Of a stretch of 64,000 nt of DNA, positions 1 to 7,953 are shown in pieces (the first letter of the stretch is position 1; the number at the start of each line of letters is the position of its first letter). A model generated the notes under the pieces. The model was not told where the DNA came from. It made no database searches and saw only the letters and a program-made list of their open reading frames with translations. Source of the DNA: CADEDH01 sp039201605. GTDB lineage: Bacteria; Actinomycetota; Acidimicrobiia; Acidimicrobiales; SZUA-35. The DNA lies in the NCBI GenBank assembly GCA_039201605.1, contig JBCCRO010000003.1, positions 1 through 64,000 on the forward strand, given 5' to 3'. A program made the position numbers and the translations under genes.

Positions 1-119
1 ACCAGCGTCACCAACTGACACACCACCAACGCCAACTCCAACGCGCTCGCGCCCCCGTCCCAGCGCAAGCACCCACGCCACACATCACCCACCGACTCGA
101 TCAGCGCCTCCCCAATCAC
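1..119 (-). other. Possible 5' part of an unrecognised gene leaving the left edge
   Basis: A stop-free minus-strand frame runs from a TAA at 138-140 to the window edge. The first plausible start is GTG at 119, and no Shine-Dalgarno is visible. The translation begins VIGEALIESVGDVWRGC and looks like protein (mixed hydrophobic and acidic residues), but I do not recognise a family. It could also be an internal piece of a decayed gene. The window edge prevents a decision. Confidence 0.2.
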
Positions 120-140
120 CAAACGGTGGATCCAGGCTTA

Positions 141-214
141 GACGGTGAGCGGCTCACACGGTGAGCGGCTCACACGGTGAGCGGCTCACACGGTGAGCGG
201 CTCACACGGTGAGC
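141..214. repeat. 16-bp tandem repeat, four copies plus a partial fifth
   Basis: Unit CACGGTGAGCGGCTCA occurs at 141-156 (first base G instead of C), 157-172, 173-188 and 189-204, then ten bases of a fifth copy at 205-214. The minus-strand metallo-beta-lactamase-fold gene ends inside it: its last codons and TGA stop (202-204) lie in the last full copy and the partial one. As 16 is not a multiple of 3, each copy shifts the reading frame, so copy number changes would alter any read-through tail. Confidence 0.9.
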
Positions 215-777
215 ATGGACTTGGCGTTCTCGATGTACTGGCCTCGTCCGGGGGCGATCGACTTGATCCGGTACGACTTCACCTTGGCCGGGAGGTCCTC
301 CGGCACGCCGTCGTCGCAGTGGTCGCCCGTGAGGAGCGTGCGCTCCTGCTCCAGCACGAACGAGTAGCGACCGTCCGACCCGTCGCCCATGGCCACGGCC
401 GTGATCCGGAACTCGGTGGCATCGATCTTGTAGCCGTCGCCCAGCACCTGATCGGCCCCGTCGAACCCGGCGGGGGCGAGCAGCTCGGCACCGGTGCGCT
501 CCTTGAGCTGCATGGCGCCGGCCGAGCACTTCTCGTCGGTGTCGGTGAGCACGATCCAGCGGATCCGATCGCCGCCGCAGCCGCACAGCACATCGAGATG
601 GCCGTCGTCGAGAGGCCCCGGGTCGATGATCACGATCTCGTCGATCCCGACGAGATAGGTGTTGAGGCCCGCGTCACCATCGCCGCTGGAGGAGGCGATG
701 CGACGCACCAGTGGGCTCAAGGCCCGGGCGACACCCGGGGTGATGGGGGGCAGCGGTGCTGGTTCTTCCGTCGTCAT
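202..777 (-). CDS. Metallo-beta-lactamase-fold protein with a degenerate metal site
   Basis: This 191-residue protein has the layout of small MBL-fold hydrolases of the LACTB2/glyoxalase II type: an N-terminal strand pair (LNTYLVG, IDEIVIIDPGPLDDGH), then a strand entering the metal loop (WIVLTDTDEKCSAG), and later LLTGDHCDDG. In active family members the loop reads about THxHxDH; here those histidines are replaced (DTDEKCS), while the later GDH motif survives. From this I infer loss or change of the metal-dependent activity. The ATG at 777 has AGGAG 12 bases upstream. It diverges from selA across a 337-base gap. The 3' end lies in the 16-bp tandem repeat, so the C-terminus may be recently altered. 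Confidence 0.75.
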   Translation of the reverse strand: MTTEEPAPLPPITPGVARALSPLVRRIASSSGDGDAGLNTYLVGIDEIVIIDPGPLDDGHLDVLCGCGGDRIRWIVLTDTDEKCSAGAMQLKERTGAELLAPAGFDGADQVLGDGYKIDATEFRITAVAMGDGSDGRYSFVLEQERTLLTGDHCDDGVPEDLPAKVKSYRIKSIAPGRGQYIENAKSMLTV

Positions 778-1114
778 GGGATCGAGGATCTCCTGGTGAG
801 TGTTTCAGGGCAGCATGACGGACACCTCCGGGCGCGCGAACGCCCGGGTGTGGCCGCCGACTGCGGCTAGAGAAAGAGGGGCGGCGGGGGCGAGCAGGTC
901 GAGGCCAGGATCGGCGTCGTGGCGGCTGACTAACGCACGGTGGGCGAGCGCTCCTCGAAAAACCATCTCGCTCCCAGTCTATCGGCACCTCCACCGTGCC
1001 CGACCTGCGGGCCCACCGAGCGACCTTGAGCCACCTGCGGCATGACGGGCCGGGAACACCGAGGCCTGACGGGCCCGGCGGGCGAGCGCATCGGCGACGA
1101 CAGGCCCTAGCTTT
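778..1114. other. Divergent intergenic region upstream of selA; no gene seen
   Basis: This 337-base gap separates the minus-strand MBL-fold gene from selA. The clearest structure is a GC hairpin with 7-bp arms (CCGGGCG at 828-834, CGCCCGG at 841-847) and a possible CAC/GTG extension (823-825, 848-850). No U-run follows, so it is not a typical terminator. I looked for tRNA-Sec (selC), often linked to selAB, and found no T-arm or UCA anticodon stem here. Short ORFs in the gap have arginine/proline-rich translations typical of noise. Confidence 0.5.
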
Positions 1115-2443
1115 GTGGAGGTGTCGCGACCCCCGTCGGTAGATCAGCTCGCTCGCAGTCTCACCCCGACCGGGCTGCCCCATCCGCTGGCCGTCGAGGT
1201 CGCCCGCCAGGCCATCGCCGACGACGCCGTCGAGGCGGTGGAGGAACGGGCCCGCCACCGGCTCCGCCGCATGCTGACCCCGGTGATCAACGCCACCGGC
1301 GTGCTGCTCCACACCAACCTCGGGCGGGCTCCGATGGCCCACGCGATGGATGCCGGCTACGCCAACCTCGAACTCGACCTCACCACCGGCAGGCGGGGGA
1401 GCCGCCAGGCCGCCGTCGGCGAGCTGCTGGCCACGGCGTGCGGGGCCGAGGCGGCGATGGTGGTCAACAACTGCGCCAGCGCCGCCCTCCTCGGCCTGGC
1501 CGCCATGGCCCCCGACGGACCGATCGCCGTCAGCCGGGGCGAGCTGGTCGAGATCGGGGGTGCCTTCCGGGTGCCCGACGTGATGGCCCAGTCCGGGGCC
1601 GCCCTGGTCGAGGTGGGCACCACCAACCGCACCCGCACCGCCGACTACCGGAAGGCGGTGGACGAGGCCGGGGTTGCCACCGTCTTGAAGGTGCACCAGT
1701 CGAACTACCGCATCGTCGGCTTCACCGAGGAGGCGTCGATCCGCCAATTGGCCGGCCTCGGCGTGCCGGTGCTGGCCGATATCGGGTCCGGCCTGCTCGA
1801 CGCCGCCTGTCCCTGGCTCGACGGGCCACCACCGTCATGGCTGGCCGACGAACCGGCCGCTCGCCAGAGCCTGGCCGATGGCGCCGACCTCGTGATGTTC
1901 AGCGGCGACAAGCTCTTCGGCGGGCCGCAGGCCGGGATCATCGCCGGCTCGGCCGAGCTGGTCCGCCGCTGCGCCAAGCACCCCCTCGCCCGGGCCCTCC
2001 GACCCGGGGGGCTGGTGCTGTCGGCCCTCCAGGAGACGACGCTGGCCTACCTGCGGCGCGACGGCGACGCCATCCCCTTCTGGCGGATGGTGACCCGCAC
2101 CACCGACGAGCTGCGGGCCCGGGCCGAGGGCATGGTCGAGGCGGTCGCGAGCGGCGGGGTCGGGCCCGGGGCGATCCGGGTGGTCGACACCGAGGCCATG
2201 CCCGGCGGCGGCACCCTGCCCACCGTCACCTTCCCCAGTGCCGGCGTCGGCCTGGACGGCGACCACACCGACGCCCTGCGCCGCCTCGACGTGCCCGTCA
2301 TCGCCCGGGTCGACGACGGCGCCACCGTGCTCGACCTCCGCACCGTCGACCCGGACGACGACGCCACCGTGGCCGAGGCCCTGCGGGCGGCACTCACCGG
2401 GCCCGGGGCCGGTGCTTGCGGCGGTGCCGGAGCGGGCTCGTGA
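1115..2443 (+). CDS. selA: L-seryl-tRNA(Sec) selenium transferase
   Basis: SelA is a PLP enzyme that converts Ser-tRNA(Sec) to Sec-tRNA(Sec) using selenophosphate. The 442-residue protein shows the family core: INATGVLLHTNLGRAP near 65-80, a VNNCASAALL segment near 120, TTNRT near 170, and the PLP-lysine motif SGDKLFGGPQAG with Lys266. Length is close to the usual 450-470. The start is GTG at 1115; a second GTG at 1121 is possible and neither has a clear Shine-Dalgarno. The stop overlaps the selB start by four bases, indicating a translationally coupled pair. selD and selC are not in the window. Confidence 0.95.
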   Translation: MEVSRPPSVDQLARSLTPTGLPHPLAVEVARQAIADDAVEAVEERARHRLRRMLTPVINATGVLLHTNLGRAPMAHAMDAGYANLELDLTTGRRGSRQAAVGELLATACGAEAAMVVNNCASAALLGLAAMAPDGPIAVSRGELVEIGGAFRVPDVMAQSGAALVEVGTTNRTRTADYRKAVDEAGVATVLKVHQSNYRIVGFTEEASIRQLAGLGVPVLADIGSGLLDAACPWLDGPPPSWLADEPAARQSLADGADLVMFSGDKLFGGPQAGIIAGSAELVRRCAKHPLARALRPGGLVLSALQETTLAYLRRDGDAIPFWRMVTRTTDELRARAEGMVEAVASGGVGPGAIRVVDTEAMPGGGTLPTVTFPSAGVGLDGDHTDALRRLDVPVIARVDDGATVLDLRTVDPDDDATVAEALRAALTGPGAGACGGAGAGS

Positions 2444-4161
2444 CCGTCATCGCCACCGCAGGCCACGTCGACCACGGCAAGTCCACCCTCGTCCTCCGCC
2501 TCACCGGCACCGACCCCGACCGGTGGGACGAGGAGAAGTCCCGCGGTCTCACCATCGACCTCGGCTTCGCCGCCCTCGAACTGCCCTCGGGCCGCGAGGT
2601 GTCGTTCATCGACGTCCCCGGCCACATCCGCTTCCTGCGCAACATGCTGGCCGGGGTGGGCGCCGTCGACGGCTGCGTGTTCGTGGTGGCGGCCACCGAG
2701 GGATGGAAGCCCCAGTCGGAGGAGCACCTCCGCATCCTCGAACTGCTCGGCCTCCGCCACGGGATCGTGGTGCTGACCAAGATCGATCAGGTCGACGAGG
2801 ATCTCTACGCCCTGGCCGAGCTCGACGTGGAGGAGCACGTGGAGGGCACGTTCCTCGAGGGGGCGCCCGTGATCGGGGTGTCGGCCATCGAGGGCACCGG
2901 GATGGACGAGCTGCGGGCCGCTCTCGACACCCTGGCCGACGGCCTGCCCGAGCGCGACCCGGAGGCCACCCCCCGGCTGTGGGTCGACCGGGCGTTCGCC
3001 CCGGCAGGCGCCGGGACCGTCGTCACCGGGACCCTGGTCGGCGGCACGCTGCGGGTGGGCGACGAGATGAACCTGGCCCCCGGCGACCACACCGCCCGCA
3101 TCCGCAGCCTGCAGAGCCACCACCGGCAGTCGGACGAGATCGGCCCCGGCAATCGGGCCGCCGTCAACCTCACCGGGGTGAGTCACAACGATCTCGGTCG
3201 GGGCAACGTGATGATCCGCCATGGCGACTGGCATCACAGCGCCATCATCGATGCCGAGCTCACCGTGCTGCCCTCGCTCGATCACGCCATGAGCCGCCGT
3301 GGCGCCTACGTCTGCTACCTGGGTTCGGCCGAGATCCCGGCCCGGGTCCGGGTGATCGGGGCCCCCGAGATCGCCCCCGGCGACACCGGCGCCGTGCGGC
3401 TCTATCTGTCGAAGGCGGTGCCGGCCCTACCCGGCGACCGCTTCATCCTGCGGGAGAGCGGGCGGGACGAGACCGTTGGCGGTGGCCGCCTCCTCGACAT
3501 CGACCCGCTCCTCCCGGCGGCCAAGGCCACCCCCGATCGGTCGATCGAGCGGGTGGTGGCCGAACGGGGCTGGATCCACGTCGACCGGCTCCGCCTGCTC
3601 ACCGGCGAGACGGTGGCCCCCACCGTCGGCGACTGGGTGGTGGCGCCCGAGGCGCTGGCCGAGGTGACCGAGCGGGTCTCCATCCTGATCGACGAGGCCG
3701 GCCCCCTCGGGCTCGACCTGGCCCCGCTCGACGATCGGGAACGGGCGGTGCTCACGCTGATCGAGGACGTCGAGGTCGACGCCGGTCGTGCGGTCAGGGG
3801 CGAACCGGTCGACCCGCTGGCCGACCATCCGTGGGTGGCGGCCCTCGAAGCCGAACCGTTCACCCCTCCCAGCGCCGATGGCGTGGACAGGGGTGAAGTA
3901 CGGGAATTGGTGCGGCGAGGCACGGTTGTCGAAAGCGAGGGTGTGTTCTTCGCCACCGCCGCCATCGATCAGGCCGCCCGGCTGGTGGCGACCAAGCTCG
4001 CCGATCAACCCGACGGGTTCACGGTCGCCGAGGCGCGCGATTGGTTTGCCACCACCCGTAAATACGTGCTGCCGCTGCTGGCCCATCTCGATCGCACCGG
4101 CATGACCCGGCGGCGAGACGACCTTCGAATTGCAGGGGCTCGACTACCAGCCGCCGAGTGA
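2440..4161 (+). CDS. selB: Selenocysteine-specific elongation factor SelB
   Basis: SelB carries Sec-tRNA(Sec) to UGA codons marked by a SECIS hairpin. The 573-residue protein begins with an EF-Tu-like GTPase: P-loop GHVDHGKST (about 8-16), switch region RGLTIDLGFA, G3 DVPGH and G4 TKID. Two beta-barrel domains follow (about 175-340), and the C-terminal third has the winged-helix character that binds SECIS RNA. Length is slightly below the 614 residues of E. coli SelB. GTG 2440 overlaps the selA stop (GTGA). The 3' end overlaps the convergent whiB gene by 18 bases. No in-frame UGA selenoprotein candidate is evident nearby. Confidence 0.95.
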   Translation: MTVIATAGHVDHGKSTLVLRLTGTDPDRWDEEKSRGLTIDLGFAALELPSGREVSFIDVPGHIRFLRNMLAGVGAVDGCVFVVAATEGWKPQSEEHLRILELLGLRHGIVVLTKIDQVDEDLYALAELDVEEHVEGTFLEGAPVIGVSAIEGTGMDELRAALDTLADGLPERDPEATPRLWVDRAFAPAGAGTVVTGTLVGGTLRVGDEMNLAPGDHTARIRSLQSHHRQSDEIGPGNRAAVNLTGVSHNDLGRGNVMIRHGDWHHSAIIDAELTVLPSLDHAMSRRGAYVCYLGSAEIPARVRVIGAPEIAPGDTGAVRLYLSKAVPALPGDRFILRESGRDETVGGGRLLDIDPLLPAAKATPDRSIERVVAERGWIHVDRLRLLTGETVAPTVGDWVVAPEALAEVTERVSILIDEAGPLGLDLAPLDDRERAVLTLIEDVEVDAGRAVRGEPVDPLADHPWVAALEAEPFTPPSADGVDRGEVRELVRRGTVVESEGVFFATAAIDQAARLVATKLADQPDGFTVAEARDWFATTRKYVLPLLAHLDRTGMTRRRDDLRIAGARLPAAE

Positions 4162-4404
4162 GCGGCGCTCGCCCTCGGTCAAACCACCCCAGATACCGTG
4201 CTGTTCACGGATTTGGATGGAATAGCTACGGCAATCGGCCTGTACGGGGCAACCGGCGCAGATCTCCTTCGCCCGACGCTCGCGCTGCCGCTTCTCCGAG
4301 CGGCGTTCCATCTGGGCCGGGGGGAAGAAAATCGCCTGATTCGGCCCCCGGCACGCAGCGCGCTCTTGCCAGAGATTCTCAAGATGAACCTGCTGCATCG
4401 TCAT
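4144..4404 (-). CDS. WhiB-family iron-sulfur transcriptional regulator
   Basis: An 86-residue WhiB-like protein. The four [4Fe-4S] ligands are visible as one Cys in AACRGP and three in ICAGCPVQADC, followed by the family signature GIWGGLTEGERR and a short basic end. The start at 4404 is set by a strong AAGGAGG about nine bases upstream; a longer reading frame exists but lacks this. The gene lies head-to-tail after the nfeD-like gene and close to two ArsA-like ATPases. In Mycobacterium tuberculosis whiB4 (Rv3681c) sits beside such a pair (Rv3679-Rv3680), so this is probably the WhiB4-type paralogue. That assignment is inferred from synteny, not sequence comparison. Confidence 0.9.
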   Translation of the reverse strand: MTMQQVHLENLWQERAACRGPNQAIFFPPAQMERRSEKRQRERRAKEICAGCPVQADCRSYSIQIREQHGIWGGLTEGERRSLGGW

Positions 4405-4466
4405 ACGCACTCCCCTCCTTCGAGCCCGACAATATTTCGGCCTTGAACAGGAAACAAGGGGCAGAT

Positions 4467-5864
4467 TCAAGAACGTTGGCGATAGTCCTTTGCGCCCCCC
4501 TCCTCGGGTTCCACCTCGAGGAGAAGGCGATCGAGACCCACCACGCGCACCGGTTCTCCGGCCTTCACCGGGGTGGCGCGATTGGTGATGGCCCGCCAGG
4601 ACACATCCCGGATCTTGACCGTTCCCTCGGGCGAGACGTCGGTGAGCGCCTCACCCATCTCGCCGATCATCCACTTGCGACCGATCGTGGGCGTGGAGAA
4701 GCGGGTGCGGACCATCGACGGCATGCCGGTGTAGGTGTAGAGCAGGGCGCCGATGATGCCGGCGAAGATCGTGACCCACGACATCTGCAGACCGTCGTAG
4801 AGGGTGAACGTGCCGATGACGAACAGTCCCATCCCGATGGCCGAGTAGAGGCGGGGGACGTTGGTCTGCACGTCGACGGCGATGGCGGCCACGGCGGCGA
4901 TCAGGATGGCGATGGCCCACCACCGGGTGGGAAGGGCGGCGAGGCCGTAGCAACCGAGGGCGAGGAAACCGGCCCCGATCAGGCCGGCCACACCGACACC
5001 GGCGGTGAACAGCTCGAACACCAGCAGCCCGAGACCCATGGCGAAGAAGAGGTAGGCCACCTCGGGGCTGGCCACGGTGTGGAAGAGCTGGGCCGTGATC
5101 GGCAGGCCGGTGAGCTCGGTCTGGGTGACGGGCACGGTACGGATGCCGGGCACCGACCCGTCGGAGGGGCTGCCGGCGGCGGCCGCCGCCTCCTCGTCGA
5201 GGCAGGTGAAGATCTCGAAGCCTTCGAGGTTGGTGAGGAAAGGCCCGATGGCGGCCACGTCCTGCAGGGGGCCGACCGAGATGCCGAGCTGGATGGCCTC
5301 GTCTGCCGTGATCACATTGTCCTCGAGGCGCTCGGTGGCGTCGCCGAAGGCGGGGCCGAACGAATCGGGAAGGCGGGCCGGACCGGTGTCGCCGATAGTG
5401 GACCCGGCGGACACGCCGACCAGGTCGGCCACACCCAGCAGCTCGGCGGAGCCGCCGGTGGCGGTGGCGCCGCTCTGGCCCACCCAGATGGCGATCTCGA
5501 CCGGCGAGTCGGCCAACCGGTTGGCCAGCTCGAGGTACTCGCCGTCGTCGAGCACGCTGCCCTTCGAGTTCAGCCAGATGACGAAGCCCTCGGCCCCGAC
5601 GTCCTCGGCCCGATCGAGCCGACCGAGGAGATGGGAGTGGACCACCGAATCGAGCAGCCCGGCCACCTTCACCACATGCACCACCGAGTCACCGGCGGCC
5701 ACGCTGTCGACGTCGGCCGGGCACGTCTCCAGCTCGTCCTGGGCGGCGGCGGGCGACGACGGGAGCAGGAGCGACAGCAGGAGGCCCAGAGCTACGAGCA
5801 GGAGGCCGAGAGCCCGCCGGGCTACCCTCCACATCGGTGTCTGCTGTCGAGTTCTTTGCTGCAT
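4467..5864 (-). CDS. NfeD-like membrane protein with altered ClpP-type protease domain
   Basis: This 465-residue protein has a signal peptide (about 12-42, ending PSSPAAAQ), a ClpP/crotonase-like domain (about 45-230), four or five membrane segments (about 268-375) and a C-terminal OB-fold NfeD domain (about 390-455). It is therefore a long-form NfeD, a family of membrane-quality and stomatin-partner proteins. The stretch SGATATGGS stands where active long NfeD proteases have SGARAASAG, so the serine nucleophile seems absent, and LNSKGS replaces the usual DTPGG. ATG 5864 has GAGGA seven bases upstream and would overlap the divergent ATPase gene by 28 bases; ATG 5834 is the alternative. whiB lies 62 bases downstream. 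Confidence 0.8.
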   Translation of the reverse strand: MQQRTRQQTPMWRVARRALGLLLVALGLLLSLLLPSSPAAAQDELETCPADVDSVAAGDSVVHVVKVAGLLDSVVHSHLLGRLDRAEDVGAEGFVIWLNSKGSVLDDGEYLELANRLADSPVEIAIWVGQSGATATGGSAELLGVADLVGVSAGSTIGDTGPARLPDSFGPAFGDATERLEDNVITADEAIQLGISVGPLQDVAAIGPFLTNLEGFEIFTCLDEEAAAAAGSPSDGSVPGIRTVPVTQTELTGLPITAQLFHTVASPEVAYLFFAMGLGLLVFELFTAGVGVAGLIGAGFLALGCYGLAALPTRWWAIAILIAAVAAIAVDVQTNVPRLYSAIGMGLFVIGTFTLYDGLQMSWVTIFAGIIGALLYTYTGMPSMVRTRFSTPTIGRKWMIGEMGEALTDVSPEGTVKIRDVSWRAITNRATPVKAGEPVRVVGLDRLLLEVEPEEGGAKDYRQRS

Positions 5865-6772
5865 CGAAGGTCCTCATCGTTGCCGGCAAGGGCGGAGTCG
5901 GAAAGACAACGGTAGGGGCAACGATCGGTGTCGCGGCCGCTGCCGCCGGGCGTGACGTGCTCCTGGTCGAGCTGGAGGGCCGGAGCAACCTGGCGGCACC
6001 CTTCGGCCAGCCGCAATTGCACTACGAATCGCAGCTGCTCGAAGAATCAGGCGGGGGTGGACGCCTCCAGGCCCTGCGCCTCACCCCCGACGAGGCCCTG
6101 CGCGACTACCTGTCCAACAGCGGACTGGGCGCCATCTCCGAGCGCCTCAGCGAAACCGGGACGGTCGACGTGGTCGCCACCGCCGCCCCCGGCATCCGCG
6201 ATCTGCTCGTGCTTGGCAAGATCCGCCAGATGGAGGAGGCGGGCGTGGCCGACCTGATCGTGGTCGACGCCCCCGCTGCCGGTCACGCCATCACCTTCCT
6301 CCAGTCGGCGGCCGGTCTGGCCGCCGCCGCCCCGTCAGGCCCGGTGCGCCAGCAGGCCGATCAGGTGCTGGCCATGTTGGGCGACGAGGAGCGCTGTCGG
6401 GTGGTGTTGGTCACCATCCCGGAGGAGACCCCGGTGACCGAGGTGATCGAGACGGCGTTCGAGCTGGAGGAGAAGGCCGGGATCAGCCTGGGCCCGGTGG
6501 TGGTCAACAACCGTTGGCTCCCGATCGAGGGCCTCGACGACGGGGACACCCCGCCGCCGGGGGCGGTCGACGCCGACGATCTGCTGGAGGCGGCGGCCCA
6601 GTTCCGCTCGCTGCGGGTGGCCGCCCACGAGGCCGAGCTGGAGCGGTTGCGTCGGGACCTGGCGCTCCCGCTGGTCGAGCTGCCGTTCCTCTTCACCACC
6701 CGCCTGAAGCGGGCCGACCTCGACACCCTGGCCGAGCACTTCCGGTCCCGGCTCGACGAGGGCCTCTCGTGA
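5837..6772 (+). CDS. ArsA/Get3-like ATPase, first of a pair
   Basis: A 311-residue P-loop ATPase of the ArsA/Get3 class. The deviant Walker A motif GKGGVGKTT (about residues 17-25) contains the intra-dimer signature lysine. VVDAPAAGHAITFL corresponds to the switch II region (DTAPTGH in ArsA). Arsenite ligands are not evident, so arsenic transport is unlikely. In mycobacteria the paired homologues Rv3679/Rv3680 have been linked to Get3-like functions. GTG 5837 is the only start before the P-loop; no Shine-Dalgarno is visible, so the message may be leaderless. The stop overlaps the second ATPase start by four bases. Confidence 0.85.
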   Translation: MSAVEFFAASKVLIVAGKGGVGKTTVGATIGVAAAAAGRDVLLVELEGRSNLAAPFGQPQLHYESQLLEESGGGGRLQALRLTPDEALRDYLSNSGLGAISERLSETGTVDVVATAAPGIRDLLVLGKIRQMEEAGVADLIVVDAPAAGHAITFLQSAAGLAAAAPSGPVRQQADQVLAMLGDEERCRVVLVTIPEETPVTEVIETAFELEEKAGISLGPVVVNNRWLPIEGLDDGDTPPPGAVDADDLLEAAAQFRSLRVAAHEAELERLRRDLALPLVELPFLFTTRLKRADLDTLAEHFRSRLDEGLS

Positions 6773-7872
6773 CCGCGCTCGATCTCCCGGTGCTGGTGTT
6801 CCTCGGCGGCGGTGGCGTCGGCAAGACGACGCTCGCCGCCTGCGCCGGTATCGCCGCCGCCCAGCGGGGGGAGCGGGCCGTGGTGCTCACCATCGACCCG
6901 GCCCGGCGTCTGGCCTCGACCCTCGGGCTCGACGGCGCGGGCGACGGCGGCCCCGCCGACGCGGTCGACCTCGGCAACGAGCCGGTGCTGGTCGAGGGCC
7001 CGTGGCCCGGCGAGCTGTGGGCCGCCATGCTCGACCCCGCCGCCACCCTCGACACCGCCCTGCGGCGCCATGGCGGCGACGACCAGGCCGAGCGCATCCA
7101 GACCAACCCGCTGTTCGGCACCATCGTCAACACCCTCTCGGGCAGCAACGAGTACCTGGCGGCCGAGCGACTCCATCAGCTCCACCACGACGAGCGCTTC
7201 GATCGGGTGGTGATCGACACCCCACCGGCCCGCCACGCCATCGACTTCCTCGACAGTCCCGACCGTCTGAGCCGGTTCCTCAACAACCGCCTGTACCGAC
7301 TGGTCCTCGCCCCCCGGCAGGGACTGCTGCGGCCGGTCACCTCGGCCGCTCAGCTGGTGATGCGGACGGCGGCCAAGCTGGTGGGGGCGGACCTGGTGGA
7401 GAACGTCATCGCCCTCTTCGCCGACCTCGACGGGGTGGAGGACGGCTTCCGCACCCGGGCCGAGGAGACGGCCGAGCTGCTGGCCGGGGCCGACTGCGGC
7501 TATGTGATCGTCACCTCACCCCGGGCCGAGCCGATCGCCGAGGCCACGTGGATCCTCGACCGGCTGGTCGGGCGGGAACGGTCGGCCACCGCCGTCGTGG
7601 TCAACCGGCTCCTCCCCTTCGGCCGGCAGCAGCCTTCGGCCGTCCCGGCCGGTGTCGACTATCAGCGGGCCAAGGCGCTCGTCGCCAACTGGGAGGAGCT
7701 GGCGGTCCTCTCCTCGATGGAGGACGAGGTGGTCGACGCCCTGATCGCCGAGCTCGGGGATGACGCCCCGACGCTCATCACCGTGACCGAGCGCCTCATC
7801 CCGGCCACCTCGGTGGACGACCTGGCCGAGCTGGCCACCGACCTCGACGGCGGCCACGACCCCGACGGGTGA
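6769..7872 (+). CDS. ArsA/Get3-like ATPase, second of a pair, without the signature lysine
   Basis: A 367-residue partner ATPase. Its Walker A motif reads FLGGGGVGKTTLAA: the P-loop lysine is kept, but the extra signature lysine typical of ArsA/Get3/MinD proteins is a glycine. Switch II reads VIDTPPARHAIDFLDS. A mid-region near residue 175 (RLYRLVLAPRQGLLRP) is hydrophobic and basic, possibly the helical client-binding part. GTG 6769 overlaps the preceding stop (GTGA), so the two are co-translated. The unequal P-loops suggest a heterodimer with one full and one reduced site; this is inference. Confidence 0.85.
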   Translation: MTALDLPVLVFLGGGGVGKTTLAACAGIAAAQRGERAVVLTIDPARRLASTLGLDGAGDGGPADAVDLGNEPVLVEGPWPGELWAAMLDPAATLDTALRRHGGDDQAERIQTNPLFGTIVNTLSGSNEYLAAERLHQLHHDERFDRVVIDTPPARHAIDFLDSPDRLSRFLNNRLYRLVLAPRQGLLRPVTSAAQLVMRTAAKLVGADLVENVIALFADLDGVEDGFRTRAEETAELLAGADCGYVIVTSPRAEPIAEATWILDRLVGRERSATAVVVNRLLPFGRQQPSAVPAGVDYQRAKALVANWEELAVLSSMEDEVVDALIAELGDDAPTLITVTERLIPATSVDDLAELATDLDGGHDPDG

Positions 7873-7953
7873 GGGGACGGCGAAGGCGACGGCCCGGGGC
7901 CGACGGGATGGCGTGAGCGGGATGAGACCGGTCGGGTACCGGCCGGTACCGGT

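Noticed and set aside
202..204. TGA of the MBL-fold gene as a selenocysteine codon
   Set aside because: It lies in the tandem repeat at the end of the domain, and the possible read-through adds only fifteen repeat-derived residues.
141..214. CRISPR array
   Set aside because: Repeats are 16 bp and directly abut, with no spacers.
828..847. Hairpin upstream of selA as a SECIS element
   Set aside because: It is outside any in-frame TGA coding context and lacks the short loop pattern of bacterial SECIS.
4158..5915. Large plus-strand open frame opposite the NfeD-like gene
   Set aside because: The translation is His/Gly/Asp-rich without family motifs; it is an antisense shadow of a real gene in GC-rich DNA.
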